Assembly: GCF_901827185.1 (NCBI RefSeq)
Contig: NZ_LR594672.1
Coordinates: 434,001-498,000 of the forward strand
Source: Variovorax sp. PBL-E5
Lineage (GTDB): Bacteria; Pseudomonadota; Gammaproteobacteria; Burkholderiales; Burkholderiaceae_C
Direction of reading: 5' to 3'
Length of the DNA: 64,000 bases
This document shows, piece by piece, positions 1 through 8,074 of this stretch. The position numbers were made by a program, and so were the translations under genes. The notes beneath the pieces are model-generated. The model was not told where the DNA came from, ran no database searches, and saw only the letters and a program-made list of their open reading frames with translations. Every line of letters begins with the position of its first letter. The first letter of the stretch is position 1.

Positions 1-256
1 CGGTCGCGTCTGTCGGATTCGTCTCGTAGGCCTCGACCAGCGTCTTGATGAAGTCGGCCTGCAGCAACTCCCCGCTGATGTTGTCATCAGCCGTGGTGCT
101 CCATTTGCCCTGGGCAAGGAAGGCGCGCATAGCCTCCTCCGAGGGACCGCGGGGCGCCGTCGGTGCCGGCTGGGCCGTCGCAAGAGCTGCGGACGCCACA
201 AGCGCTAGGCATCCGGCGGCCCGATGAAATGGCATCACGGTTCCGAACAAATGCAT
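1..256 (-). CDS. Secreted hypothetical protein, N-terminal part
   Basis: The gene runs off the left edge, so only about 85 N-terminal residues are visible. The ATG at 256 follows GAGGAG by about 9 nt. The start reads MHLFGTVMPFHRAAGCLALV, then an alanine-rich segment ending ALATAQ, which looks like a Sec signal peptide cleaved near residue 28. The mature part begins PAPTAPRGPSEEAMRAFL. No family is recognised. An inner ATG at 235 is possible, but the outer start has the better ribosome binding site. Function unknown; probably periplasmic or exported. Confidence 0.6.
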   Translation of the reverse strand, partial: MHLFGTVMPFHRAAGCLALVASAALATAQPAPTAPRGPSEEAMRAFLAQGKWSTTADDNISGELLQADFIKTLVEAYETNPTDAT

Positions 257-348
257 CGAGCTTCTCCTCGCTGTGGCGGGCACCCTCCTGCCCCGAGGTT
301 CCAGCGTAAGGGATTCAGCCCGCGATTGGAAGGCCGCTTGTGTGGTCC

Positions 349-1098
349 TTAAGCGGGCTCAGCGACTTGGGCCGGCGGGACGGAAGTGGAGTCCAGCCAA
401 ACACCGCGGCTGCGAAGTACCGGCCCCCATTCGTCCCAGGGAAAATACGCGCTGGGGTGGCGGACGAAAAAGAGCTCCAGCTCCCGTCCCCCGTGCACGA
501 GCCGCATGTGCAGCGGGCGGGTGTCGACAATCGCAGGTAGGCGCTCCTGCACGAGTATCTGCACGTCAGGCATTGCGCGAAGCGCGGCAATCTTCTTTGG
601 CTCTGTGCCATAGACGATGCAACGCTCAGCCTCTAGCGCGGCCGCCACTGGAAAAAACTGGTTCCAGCCGGCCACGAAGTCCTCGTCCTTCGGCCGATGC
701 GTGCGGGAATTCAGCAGCCGTGGCACCAAGTTGAGGTAGGCGACCTCGGACCACAGCCTCTGCCGCTCCGCGGCGGAGGGCCGTGTCTTCAGGAACACGG
801 CTCGCTCGAAATTCGCGAGGAATGCGCGCTTGCGGCTGCCCTTTGGAAAGCTGTCCGACAGGCCCATCCTCAGGTGCCGCCAGCGCATGCTGTCAACGAC
901 CGAAATTTTCTCGCGGTTCCTCTCGTACTCCTCAGCCGAGCCCCAGACATAGAGGCTTTCGCCCAGCACGATGGTCCTTTTGGCGGACGTTCGGAAGGCC
1001 GAGCCTACCCAAGGCAGCAAAGGAAGGCGCAACGCCTCGAAGGCCGTGTCGAACGACCTGTCCAAAAATCCCCTGTACTTGTCTTCGCCTTCTTCCAT
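349..1098 (-). CDS. Uracil-DNA-glycosylase-fold-like hypothetical protein
   Basis: 249 residues from an ATG at 1098 with AGAGG 5 nt upstream; a TTG at 1113 is a weaker alternative. It is the third gene of a minus-strand operon, 16-31 nt after the DUF6884 gene. The order of motifs loosely recalls the UDG superfamily: IVLGESLYVWG near residue 50, VAYLNLVPRL near 120, a short VYG strand, and RHPSAYFPWDEWGPVL near 210, where UDG proteins have an HPS loop. That resemblance is from motif memory only. If correct, the protein would bind or repair modified bases, which would fit its neighbours. It may instead be an unrelated hypothetical protein. Confidence 0.65.
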   Translation of the reverse strand: MEEGEDKYRGFLDRSFDTAFEALRLPLLPWVGSAFRTSAKRTIVLGESLYVWGSAEEYERNREKISVVDSMRWRHLRMGLSDSFPKGSRKRAFLANFERAVFLKTRPSAAERQRLWSEVAYLNLVPRLLNSRTHRPKDEDFVAGWNQFFPVAAALEAERCIVYGTEPKKIAALRAMPDVQILVQERLPAIVDTRPLHMRLVHGGRELELFFVRHPSAYFPWDEWGPVLRSRGVWLDSTSVPPAQVAEPA

Positions 1099-1129
1099 GG
1101 TGCCTCTGTTCAACGTTCTGTCGAAGTTA

Positions 1130-1603
1130 TCACGCTGCTTGCGCGAACCCGGCCGCCTGCTGCGCCAGGCGCCGCTTCAGCCATGCCTTCTGCGACAAAA
1201 TGCCGAGCCCGGCGAGCGGGACGTGCACGTCGCCAAACCTCGTGGACAGGAATCTCATCAAGTCATCTCGGTAGGCCCGCCCCGCGAGGACGACGCAGGC
1301 CTCTCCTCGGAGGCTGGCCGATTGCATCTGGCGTTCCACTTCCCGGGCCCACGCCTTGCGACCAGCCGCACTGAGGTCGTTCAAAGACTGGTCGTAGGGC
1401 GATAGAAGCTCGTCCGGGTGCACGAGCCCATGCTTTGCGGACAGGATGTACCAGCTCCCGGTCTGCCGCTCAGTCCAGGCGCGCGCCTTCCTGAACAGGT
1501 CCGAGCAGTACAAGTCCCTCGCCGGTGCAGCCGATTTCAACTTTTGCGAGCAGCAGGCAACGAAGACGGTGGGCGAGTGCAGCCCCGTGGTCCTTGCTGT
1601 CAA
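1130..1603 (-). CDS. DUF6884-type protein
   Basis: 157 residues. The family pattern is visible: VFVACCSQKL at the N-terminus, PARDLYCSDLF, then WYILSAKHGLVHPDE and a PYD(Q)SL segment. These are the conserved blocks I associate with DUF6884, a small domain found in phages and mobile elements and related to accessory domains of deazaguanine-handling enzymes. The start is a TTG whose TG overlaps the TGA of the upstream DGQHR gene, so the two are probably translationally coupled; no in-frame ATG is nearby. The activity is unproven. Context suggests nucleic-acid modification or defence. Confidence 0.75.
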   Translation of the reverse strand: MTARTTGLHSPTVFVACCSQKLKSAAPARDLYCSDLFRKARAWTERQTGSWYILSAKHGLVHPDELLSPYDQSLNDLSAAGRKAWAREVERQMQSASLRGEACVVLAGRAYRDDLMRFLSTRFGDVHVPLAGLGILSQKAWLKRRLAQQAAGFAQAA

Positions 1604-2724
1604 GCCAAGGCCGACTGGATGCCCACACGCGCCGCGCGCCGGCGTGGACGCCCGGTCTCCTTAAGGCTGCGCACCAGGTGGTTGGCCAAGATGGATACGT
1701 CGCGACCCGCGTTCTGGACTTGGTTCCAAGGGCGAACGTCGTCCACCGAAAACCGCCAGGAGCCGTGCGTCCAGGCGCATTCGTTGGCGATGCGCTCCAG
1801 CCCGGCCCTGAACTGTTGCCTGGTTCGGGCGCCCTCGACGCCGTGCAAGTAGTCCATGGCGAAGCCGAGCGCCATGATGCCGGCGCTGTGGACCAGCCGG
1901 GAGGTCCGAGGGGTCTGCTCGTCCCAGGCGCAGGGCCAGGTGTCCCGGACGGCCCAGAAGAAGTCGCTGACCAGGTCAGCCGAGCGCGCGACCGCGGTCT
2001 CCGCCGGCGCTTCCCGAAGCGCGCCGTCAGAGCGGGAGCACATGACGAGCTTCTGAAGCGCCGTGTCCCGCACAACGCCTTTGGGATTGGTGTGCTGGCT
2101 CACCGCGCGGCGCAACGACGAGTCGGCGCGATAGTTGAGCTGCTCGACAACCTGGGAGCCGAACGACCGGGAGCTCATGCGCTTGGGCAACGACGACACT
2201 GTTGGCAAAAGCTCGTAGACCAGCTGCTTGGGTAGAGGCCGAGTGTTGTTGATGAGCACGAACTGCCGCCGCAGCTCGGCGTAGTCCTCGCAGATGAGGA
2301 CCGAGCAGAAGACCTCGAAGTCTGTTCGACCGCTCGCCACGAGCGCCTCGAGACGCTGCTGGCCGTCGACCACGAAGCCGGGCCCGTCGCCGTCACGGAG
2401 CGTGACCACCAGCTCATGGAGCTTGCCGGCAACTTGCTCAACCCGCGCGCCCTTGACGAAGGCAATCACGACCGGGTTTGGCAGGATGGCATGCCCTTCC
2501 TGAAGGTACTCACTGATTTCTCGGATGTGCTTGGCAACAAGGTGACGCTGGAAACCCCGCAGCTTCCCGTCCTCTTCACGACCCACGCGTTCGACCCGGG
2601 CTATGGCACGCAGTTGGCCGGGCAGCGCCGTCACGCTCAGCACCTTGTGCCGCCGGGACTGTTGGGCGAGCAAACCTTGCAGACGAATCTCTTGCACTAG
2701 CGTCCTTCGATTTATACGGGACAC
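1600..2724 (-). CDS. DGQHR-domain protein (DndB/DpdB-like, ParB-like fold)
   Basis: 374 residues from a GTG start; it is the first gene of the operon. The key motif is VDGQQRLEAL near residue 120, a variant of the DGQHR signature of DndB and DpdB-type proteins, preceded by LPNPVVIAFV and followed by VFCSVLICEDYAELRRQFVLINNTRPLPK. DGQHR proteins act with phosphorothioate and 7-deazaguanine DNA-modification systems, as regulators or ATPases. Here no dnd genes and no TGT-like DpdA are nearby; the partners are a DUF6884 protein and a UDG-like protein. The 2725-2760 upstream stretch is AT-rich (GGTTATAGCTTTATAGAG on the minus strand) and probably holds the promoter. Confidence 0.75.
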   Translation of the reverse strand: MSRINRRTLVQEIRLQGLLAQQSRRHKVLSVTALPGQLRAIARVERVGREEDGKLRGFQRHLVAKHIREISEYLQEGHAILPNPVVIAFVKGARVEQVAGKLHELVVTLRDGDGPGFVVDGQQRLEALVASGRTDFEVFCSVLICEDYAELRRQFVLINNTRPLPKQLVYELLPTVSSLPKRMSSRSFGSQVVEQLNYRADSSLRRAVSQHTNPKGVVRDTALQKLVMCSRSDGALREAPAETAVARSADLVSDFFWAVRDTWPCAWDEQTPRTSRLVHSAGIMALGFAMDYLHGVEGARTRQQFRAGLERIANECAWTHGSWRFSVDDVRPWNQVQNAGRDVSILANHLVRSLKETGRPRRRAARVGIQSALA

Positions 2725-3136
2725 ATACTTTACTCTATAAAGCTATAACCTTCAATTGCGTTTAAGGGCCGGACTTTGTAGAACGTAGTGTATGCCGAGC
2801 GAGGTTTAGCAACCATCTCGCGTAAACCCACCGTCTTCAGGCCGGGGATATTAGGCGGACGCCATGGTCGCACGATAGGAGCCCGCAGCTCTTGCCAGGC
2901 GCCCGAGCACCCAACTTGCGCGGCTGATACGACCACCACGCTGGACAGGTGCACGCTCAGCGCCTGGCCTAAAACGTAGGAATCCCCCCGCCTTGGCGGG
3001 GGGAGGAATGTCACCCTGAGCTGGCCTCGCAACGAACAATGCGCCGCCAGGTCGAGCAGGACTGAAGGGGCATCGAGAAATTAACGCCAGACAGACTACG
3101 CGCCGCGCCATTGCTGCGGCGAACGGTCTCGCTGCG
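2725..3136. other. Gene-free stretch between DGQHR operon and dnaE2 remnant
   Basis: About 410 nt with no convincing gene. It holds the AT-rich promoter region of the DGQHR operon at its left end, a CCTAAAACG motif near 2969, and the strong hairpin at 2984-3003. A 100-codon minus-strand reading frame (2730-3032) has no plausible start signal or recognisable sequence and is not called. Confidence 0.5.
2984..3003. repeat. Perfect GC hairpin, possible IS200/IS605 end remnant
   Basis: A perfect 9-bp stem, CCCCCCGCC and GGCGGGGGG, with a 2-nt TT loop, followed by AGGAATGTCA. On the plus strand it can be read as ESPRLGGGRN, a sequence I associate with the C-terminal end of TnpB genes where the IS200/IS605 right-end hairpin lies. 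No transposase body is recognisable upstream. A terminator or an isolated degenerate CRISPR repeat are alternatives. Confidence 0.3.
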
Positions 3137-3240
3137 TCACTTGAAATCCCGCGAGCTTGTCCTCAACAGCCCTAGCAGTGGCGTCAAGTCCTTCAGCCGT
3201 TCTGCGACCAGGCTCCGCGGCTCCCCGTCGGCTCTGCCCG
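3137..3240 (-). pseudogene. Diverged 3'-end fragment of dnaE2
   Basis: On the minus strand this stretch reads about 34 codons ending in TGA that align with the C-terminus of the intact DnaE2 (14665-17763). The block RSLVAERLKDLTPLLG is identical in both, followed by LLRTSSRDFK here against RLRTTSRDFH there. At DNA level the copies share long stretches but differ at many synonymous sites, so this is a diverged homologue rather than a recent duplicate. It starts about 10 nt after the cas6e stop. With the intact gene it brackets the whole CRISPR-Cas island. Confidence 0.85.
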
Positions 3241-3248
3241 CGCAAGGG

Positions 3249-3902
3249 TTACTTCGGTGCGGAAAGCAGCATCAAGCCACAGCCGGCGAACTTCGCCTTA
3301 CCGTATCCCGTGGCTAGCTTCGTGAGGAAACGAGCGGGGTCTTGCACCTCGAGGGTACCGGTGATGTCCAGGTAGGAAAGCTTGGTCATGTGCTGGCCCC
3401 GCTTCGTCACGTCGAAGCGTCGGTAGTTTCCCGCAGAGCAGTCCACGACCCGAAAACCCGAGCTTTCCTCGCGGCGTTCGAGCCAATCGGCCGCTACCCC
3501 CTGCGCGATAGTCTGAACGTCGACCTCGCCGCCAGCGGCCTGATATCGGTCCATCACCATGTCGACCCGCTTGCTGCGAGCATTGAGCCCCTGGGCTTTA
3601 TCCTCCGTCGGACTGACCCGAAGTGAGAAGCCCACCAGTTGGCCAGCCCGTACCTTGGGCGCGTATTCGCGCGTTCGGGCGCGCCATGGACCCTCGGGCG
3701 AGAGCGCTTTCGGCGACAAAACGTAGACCTCGAGACCGTCATCCGTGATTTCAGTGCGGTAGAGGAACTCCCGGGAGGCATCCGGTCGAGCCTGGAGCAT
3801 GGACCAGAGCGCCTGGTGCTCCACGTATTTGTTCGCAACCAGGCGGGAATAGGCGGCGACCGATTCGCGGGTACGGGGGAGGGTGAGGTGGGTGAGCTGC
3901 AT
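3249..3902 (-). CDS. cas6e: Cas6e (CasE/Cse3) crRNA endoribonuclease
   Basis: 217 residues; last gene of the Cascade operon. Cas6e cuts the repeat hairpin in pre-crRNA and stays bound to the 3' end. VEHQALWSMLQARPDASREF matches the E. coli segment that carries the catalytic histidine (HQ), and the C-terminus has the glycine-rich loop GKAKFAGCGLMLLSAPK typical of Cas6e. Length is normal. The ATG at 3902 lies 5 nt after the cas5e stop; a TTG at 3911 would overlap that stop. Two inverted repeats lie just upstream and could affect translation. The diverged dnaE2 fragment begins about 10 nt after the stop. Confidence 0.93.
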   Translation of the reverse strand: MQLTHLTLPRTRESVAAYSRLVANKYVEHQALWSMLQARPDASREFLYRTEITDDGLEVYVLSPKALSPEGPWRARTREYAPKVRAGQLVGFSLRVSPTEDKAQGLNARSKRVDMVMDRYQAAGGEVDVQTIAQGVAADWLERREESSGFRVVDCSAGNYRRFDVTKRGQHMTKLSYLDITGTLEVQDPARFLTKLATGYGKAKFAGCGLMLLSAPK

Positions 3903-3907
3903 GAAAA

Positions 3908-4585
3908 TCAAAGGGTCAAATGACCCTCCCGCTCAACGCGGGAGGAAAAACTGTTTCTCGAGAGCGCAGTACGTCGGTCGTTTCGCCGATGGACGACAAG
4001 CGGCTCGACCGCCGTTGGCAGGTCGGCTTCCCAGAAGAACTCGCGCTCACACGGATGGCCGGTGCCTCCGACACGACGGCTCCACTCGCGCATTGCGTCC
4101 TCCGCCGTCTCGGCGGCAAACACGAGTGGTGCGGTAAAGGCTGACAGCGCACAACTCTTGCGGCCGAGGTAAAGCGGGAACGCGGGCGCGCACAGTGCAT
4201 CGGCAATGGTGCGCAGAACGGATTCCTCCCCTCCAAGGACCACTAACCAGTGGCCGCTTTGCAGGTACTCACGACGGGTCACCATCGAATTCGGCTCGCC
4301 GGTGGCCAGCTGCTCTCTGCGGGTGCGACCGATTTGCTTTGCAGGTGCCTGCACGGTATGGAAGTCGACCAGCACAGTTGGCGTGCGAAGTACCACATAC
4401 CCTAGCGACAGCGCGTTGGACAGGGCGAGAAAGCGGCTGTCTTCCGAACGTTGAATGCCTAGCGCAGCCGCGAGCAAGCCCACCACCGCGGCGCGGCGAG
4501 GCCGACCATCAGTGCCTCGTTGCTCGCCCGACGTGCTCCCGAAGGAGGCTAACGGCGCCTTCAGTTGCAGAACAAGGTAGTGCAC
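3908..4585 (-). CDS. cas5e: Cas5e (CasD) Cascade subunit
   Basis: 225 residues from a GTG at 4585. Cas5e binds the 5' handle of the crRNA in Cascade. The N-terminus HYLVLQLKAPLASFG and the block RAAVVGLLAAALGIQRSED match the standard Cas5e pattern (E. coli has LLGLLGACLGIQRDD). A middle arginine-rich segment, RRREYLQSGHWLVVL in form, is also typical. It lies 9 nt after cas7e. The length is usual and I see no sign of damage. Confidence 0.93.
   Translation of the reverse strand: MHYLVLQLKAPLASFGSTSGEQRGTDGRPRRAAVVGLLAAALGIQRSEDSRFLALSNALSLGYVVLRTPTVLVDFHTVQAPAKQIGRTRREQLATGEPNSMVTRREYLQSGHWLVVLGGEESVLRTIADALCAPAFPLYLGRKSCALSAFTAPLVFAAETAEDAMREWSRRVGGTGHPCEREFFWEADLPTAVEPLVVHRRNDRRTALSRNSFSSRVEREGHLTL
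3912..3945 (-). promoter_or_regulatory. Two adjacent inverted repeats at the cas5e/cas6e junction
   Basis: AGGGTCA-AA-TGACCCT (3912-3927) is a perfect 7-bp inverted repeat, and CCTCCCGC-TCAAC-GCGGGAGG (3925-3945) a perfect 8-bp one. Both lie over the last codons of cas5e, immediately before the cas6e start. They could form alternative mRNA hairpins that tune cas6e translation or protect the transcript. The second resembles the stem of the CRISPR repeat in shape only. Confidence 0.4.
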
Positions 4586-4594
4586 GGTCTGCCC

Positions 4595-5764
4595 TTAAGC
4601 CGCCACTGCCTCTGCCACCAGGGCCTGCACTTCAGGAAGGGAGCCTTGACGGGCAGCGACGAACATTTCGCGATACTCGGTACGCTGCGAGGGGAAGCAT
4701 TGAAAGGCTGCTTCACGGTTCGCACGCAGCGCTGCAACGGCGCCGCCCGTAATGTCGTCGCCCTTCACCGGAGCGGCGAAGGCATCCGCATAGGAGCGAG
4801 GCTGTGCATTCCCGACCTCGACCGCCAGGTAGAAAGCGTACGAGCGCGCCGCGAACGTATTCTGTTTGCCACCGGGCGCCACGGTCGCGACGGCCTCAAT
4901 GAAGGCTTCGATTGCTCGTGCCGCCAGCGCCTTGTCACCGTTAAGATTCTTCAGCAGTACGTCGACGTCCACGTTGAAGTAGGAGTAGTACACCCCTGCG
5001 CCAAAACCGTTCGAACCCATGTGGCCCGAGCCCTCGTCTGGCGAAATGTCGTCGACAGCGGTGAAGAAGTCATCGTCAGCAGTCGCTTTGTGAACAGTGA
5101 ACGCGTGAGCGGCCTGCACCCCGCCTTCGACGGAGAGGGGCTTGTTGCCGGCAACCATGCGACCGAACATCGCCACGTCGACGCTCATGAGCAGGTCCAG
5201 AATCTGGCCCTCGACCACCTTCTGCTCGATAGGAGCGCCCTTGGTGGAGCCGCTGGGGTTGAGCGAGTCGGCCAGTACGGTCTTGATGAACTCGACCTCC
5301 GATTTGCTGGCGTAAAACAGGTTCCCCTTGAGCTCCGCCAAGGTAGCGGGGAGGGGCGCAGCGCCCTTCTTCTTCTTGCCGCCCTTGCCCTTCTTCGCCT
5401 CGGACGGCGGCGTTTCAGAATCCGCGTCGTCCGTCCCGGATTCTTCGTCCTTAGGAGCGGCGCTCTTGCTACCCTCGAACGCGTCGCGAACAGGCACGAT
5501 GTGCGCGATTACGGCCGCTTCAGGGTGACCAAGGGCGACTTGCTCCGAGGCAAGCGTGAACCACAGGTCGCGGCTGCGCGTGCCGGTCATGATGTCGGCC
5601 ATAACTTCGCTCGTGCGGTAAGCCCGTTTCAAGCACTGCGAGGACAGGCGAAGACGAGGAACTCCGCAGAACACTTCGCTCTTCGGACGCGACAACTCGT
5701 CGCGGTTGAGGTTGTTGGCGCCGTACGCGGTCAGTGCGTGGATTTGAATGAACTTCTTGGTCAT
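4595..5764 (-). CDS. cas7e: Cas7e (CasC) Cascade backbone
   Basis: 389 residues, somewhat longer than the usual ~350-365. Cas7e polymerises along the crRNA spacer. The start MTKKFIQIHALTAYGANNLNRDE and the following RLRLSSQCLKRAYRTSE are hallmark Cas7e sequences. GSGHMGSNGFGAGVYYSYFNVDVDVLLKNL is the conserved middle. The extra length is a low-complexity insert near residues 95-135, acidic (DEESGTDDADSE) and then lysine-rich (KKGKGGKKKKG), probably a surface loop. The gene starts 54 nt after cas11, with no strong ribosome binding site. Confidence 0.95.
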   Translation of the reverse strand: MTKKFIQIHALTAYGANNLNRDELSRPKSEVFCGVPRLRLSSQCLKRAYRTSEVMADIMTGTRSRDLWFTLASEQVALGHPEAAVIAHIVPVRDAFEGSKSAAPKDEESGTDDADSETPPSEAKKGKGGKKKKGAAPLPATLAELKGNLFYASKSEVEFIKTVLADSLNPSGSTKGAPIEQKVVEGQILDLLMSVDVAMFGRMVAGNKPLSVEGGVQAAHAFTVHKATADDDFFTAVDDISPDEGSGHMGSNGFGAGVYYSYFNVDVDVLLKNLNGDKALAARAIEAFIEAVATVAPGGKQNTFAARSYAFYLAVEVGNAQPRSYADAFAAPVKGDDITGGAVAALRANREAAFQCFPSQRTEYREMFVAARQGSLPEVQALVAEAVAA

Positions 5765-5818
5765 AAGAGATGCCGATTGGATTGGATGAAAACGGAGACG
5801 GAGTGGGTGCGACGCGGC

Positions 5819-6307
5819 TCAGGCGGCTGTGAGCTTCACGGAGTGATAGTCCGCAACGAGCCGCTTGCGCAGGACGTCCGCGTAACCCTCAGTCCAGTTC
5901 AGCGCGAGGTCGGCGATGCTGAAGGGCGACACTTGGCCCTCAACGAAGCGGATGGCACGATGAACATGCGTAAACAGCTCTTCCGGGCCCTCGGCGGTAA
6001 CGAGCTGCTGGAAACGGAGCGCGGAGTAGGGGTGCTTCTTGTCCCCAAGAGCCTGCCCCAGGCTCGCCTTGCCTTGCCCGACGTGCGGAAGCAGAAGCAG
6101 CGCGCATGCAAGGTTCTCGTCACGCACGCGGTGACCCGCAGCGGAGAGTGCCTGCCGTGTCTGGGGGAAAGTGGGTTCGAACATTGCGTGGAGCGCTTCG
6201 CTGCCTCGGCGCAACCTGAAGTACTCCGGATTCCGGGAAGCCTTCAGGGCGAAGATGGCGCTGACCACAATGTTGGCGGCGGACAGGGAAGGGTTTGGCG
6301 GAGTCAT
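5819..6307 (-). CDS. cas11e: Cas11e (CasB/Cse2) Cascade small subunit
   Basis: 162 residues. Cse2 forms the belly dimer of Cascade and helps bind non-target strand DNA. It is recognised by position, size and helical composition: EYFRLRRGSEALHAMFEPTF, then LLPHVGQGKASLGQALGD, and a C-terminal segment LNWTEGYADVLRKRLVADYH. The last pattern is common to Cse2 proteins. The ATG overlaps the cas8e stop (ATGA), as in many type I-E operons. Confidence 0.9.
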   Translation of the reverse strand: MTPPNPSLSAANIVVSAIFALKASRNPEYFRLRRGSEALHAMFEPTFPQTRQALSAAGHRVRDENLACALLLLPHVGQGKASLGQALGDKKHPYSALRFQQLVTAEGPEELFTHVHRAIRFVEGQVSPFSIADLALNWTEGYADVLRKRLVADYHSVKLTAA

Positions 6308-7875
6308 GCGGCGATAGCGTCCTGGTTGGAGGCCGGCTTGGCCTTGGGGTAAATCAGTGAGTACGTTTTGGCGCTCAGCAGAACGAGCTTGTGGCTCAAG
6401 GTCTCATTCGCGAAGTCGATGACTAGCGCTCTGTTGAACAGCGATACTGCCGCCTTGCGCAACTGACTGCAAAATTGCTCGTAGTCATCCTGCGTGAGGC
6501 TGCCGCCGGCTCCGTCGACTTTCGCCAGTGCACGGCTGATGAGTGAGCGTGCGCGGCCGGCAAGTTCGGATTCGAGTTGCCCGGGACTGCTGGAAAGCGG
6601 CACCGCAAGGGGTCGCTTCTTGCTACCGAGGTTCTTCCGGGCGGCCGTCCGGACGATGACGAGGACCCGCTGCGCTTCGGCAACCAGCTTCTCGGCCTCT
6701 GCTCGCAATTGACGAAGGTGCTCCGCGTCAGCTGCGGCCAATAGTGGCCCCGCCTCGTCGAACCAGGTCAGGAACGTGGCGGTGGCGTAGCGCGGACCGA
6801 AGACGCGAAGGGTAGCGCGCGCGGCCTCTGCGCGGGACAGGTGTGCCATCGCGGGCAGGCCGGCCAAGATTCGGCGGGTCGGGGTTTGTGCGCCCAGCGT
6901 CAGCGCGAGCCAGTCCCCGAGCATGTAGCCTTCCGACGGAACCATGACCGCGGCCTCAACGTCCACCTTGGTCTTGACGCCGTCTATCTCCTTCTCGTTC
7001 TTGAGCATGCACCACGCCGTGTGAGGGTGGCGGAGCCCCTCAGGCGGACGGGCGGCCGTCTTGTCACGGCTCGCGGTTCGAATATGCGTGGGGTGAACTT
7101 CTCCGCAGGTGGAGCATGAGGTGCCGTCCGCGTTCGCGCTTTCATGGAGTCGCAGGGCACGGGGCATCCACCAGAGCGCCGCGTGCGCACCCAGCTCCCT
7201 TGGCCCGATTGCCTCCTTGCTGAAGACCTTCAGGCCCGTCGTCCAGGGGAAATCCTCTTCCGCTCCACCCTCGAGGCAGTAGCGGTCGGTGTACGTGTCG
7301 CGGTCCAGTAGATTGAGGCAGATGGTCTCCCACAAGGTGGGTGCCTCGATGAGCGCGGCCAGGGCGCTTCCCCCGCGCAGGGCAACCTTGTAGCCGGAAC
7401 CTCCTTGGCCCGCATGCGCCTGGTTGCCAAAGAGGGCCGCCGGGGCGCAATGTGGGCACATTGAGTCGAGTGCCGAGCGGTGAACGAAAAGGTCGGTGTT
7501 TTTGGCAACAGCGTTCGCACCGGGCCCCTCTGGTACCAGGCCACGCACAGGGATTTCTCCGCCAATAGCTTCTGGCGACTGCAGGAATCGTGCACCGTCA
7601 CCAAAGATTTCAAACGCAGGCGCGGCAGTTCGAAACGCCTTGTCCAGCAATGCAAGGTCGGGGGCCCGCACCAGAGCTCGTCGCGCAATCCTGTCGTGCG
7701 GCGCCGCAAGGGTCTGGTAAACGCACACCGCCAGCTCAGTGATGAGCGCTGAGTAGTCGGCTCGGGCATGCTCCACACGAAGCGCACCGGAGGTAGGGAT
7801 GTCCACCATGCGCTGCTTGGCCACAGTACCGTCTGGCAGCAGGAGGGGGACCCAAGGGTCTAAGAGTACGTTCAT
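6304..7875 (-). CDS. cas8e: Cas8e (CasA/Cse1) Cascade large subunit
   Basis: 523 residues from the ATG at 7875 (a GTG two codons upstream is less likely). Cas8e reads the PAM and recruits Cas3. The N-terminus MNVLLDPWVPL is diagnostic. The loop NQAHAGQGGSGYKVALRGG corresponds to the L1/PAM-reading region, and CPHC plus CSTCGEVH form a likely zinc site. The C-terminal four-helix bundle is present. It opens the cas8e-11-7-5-6 operon. A candidate promoter lies 70-100 nt upstream, between it and array 1. Confidence 0.95.
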   Translation of the reverse strand: MNVLLDPWVPLLLPDGTVAKQRMVDIPTSGALRVEHARADYSALITELAVCVYQTLAAPHDRIARRALVRAPDLALLDKAFRTAAPAFEIFGDGARFLQSPEAIGGEIPVRGLVPEGPGANAVAKNTDLFVHRSALDSMCPHCAPAALFGNQAHAGQGGSGYKVALRGGSALAALIEAPTLWETICLNLLDRDTYTDRYCLEGGAEEDFPWTTGLKVFSKEAIGPRELGAHAALWWMPRALRLHESANADGTSCSTCGEVHPTHIRTASRDKTAARPPEGLRHPHTAWCMLKNEKEIDGVKTKVDVEAAVMVPSEGYMLGDWLALTLGAQTPTRRILAGLPAMAHLSRAEAARATLRVFGPRYATATFLTWFDEAGPLLAAADAEHLRQLRAEAEKLVAEAQRVLVIVRTAARKNLGSKKRPLAVPLSSSPGQLESELAGRARSLISRALAKVDGAGGSLTQDDYEQFCSQLRKAAVSLFNRALVIDFANETLSHKLVLLSAKTYSLIYPKAKPASNQDAIAA

Positions 7876-7946
7876 GCGCACAGCGGAATAGTGAAATTAT
7901 GCCGCCTTGCTTGATGACGTAGGCGACGAATGCTAAAGCGTCACTC

Positions 7947-7976
7947 ATTGTATCACAAAGGACACTGATAGCGCAA
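7947..7976 (-). promoter_or_regulatory. Candidate Cascade operon promoter
   Basis: On the minus strand TTGCGC is followed after 18 nt by TACAAT, about 70 nt before the cas8e ATG. The match to a sigma70 promoter is moderate. It sits in the 200-nt gap between cas8e and the trailer end of array 1, so the operon need not depend on read-through from the array. Confidence 0.4.
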
Positions 7977-8074
7977 TGCGCTCGAGTATAGGTTACAGCC
8001 TTAAAAGCTGAGGCCAGGCTCCACGCCGCAGCACAAGAGCCTGGCACGGGCTGTCCGTTGGCGGTCGACCGAGA

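Noticed and set aside
4565..6352. 595-codon plus-strand frame across cas7e and cas11e
   Set aside because: Antisense to two clear cas genes; shadow frame.
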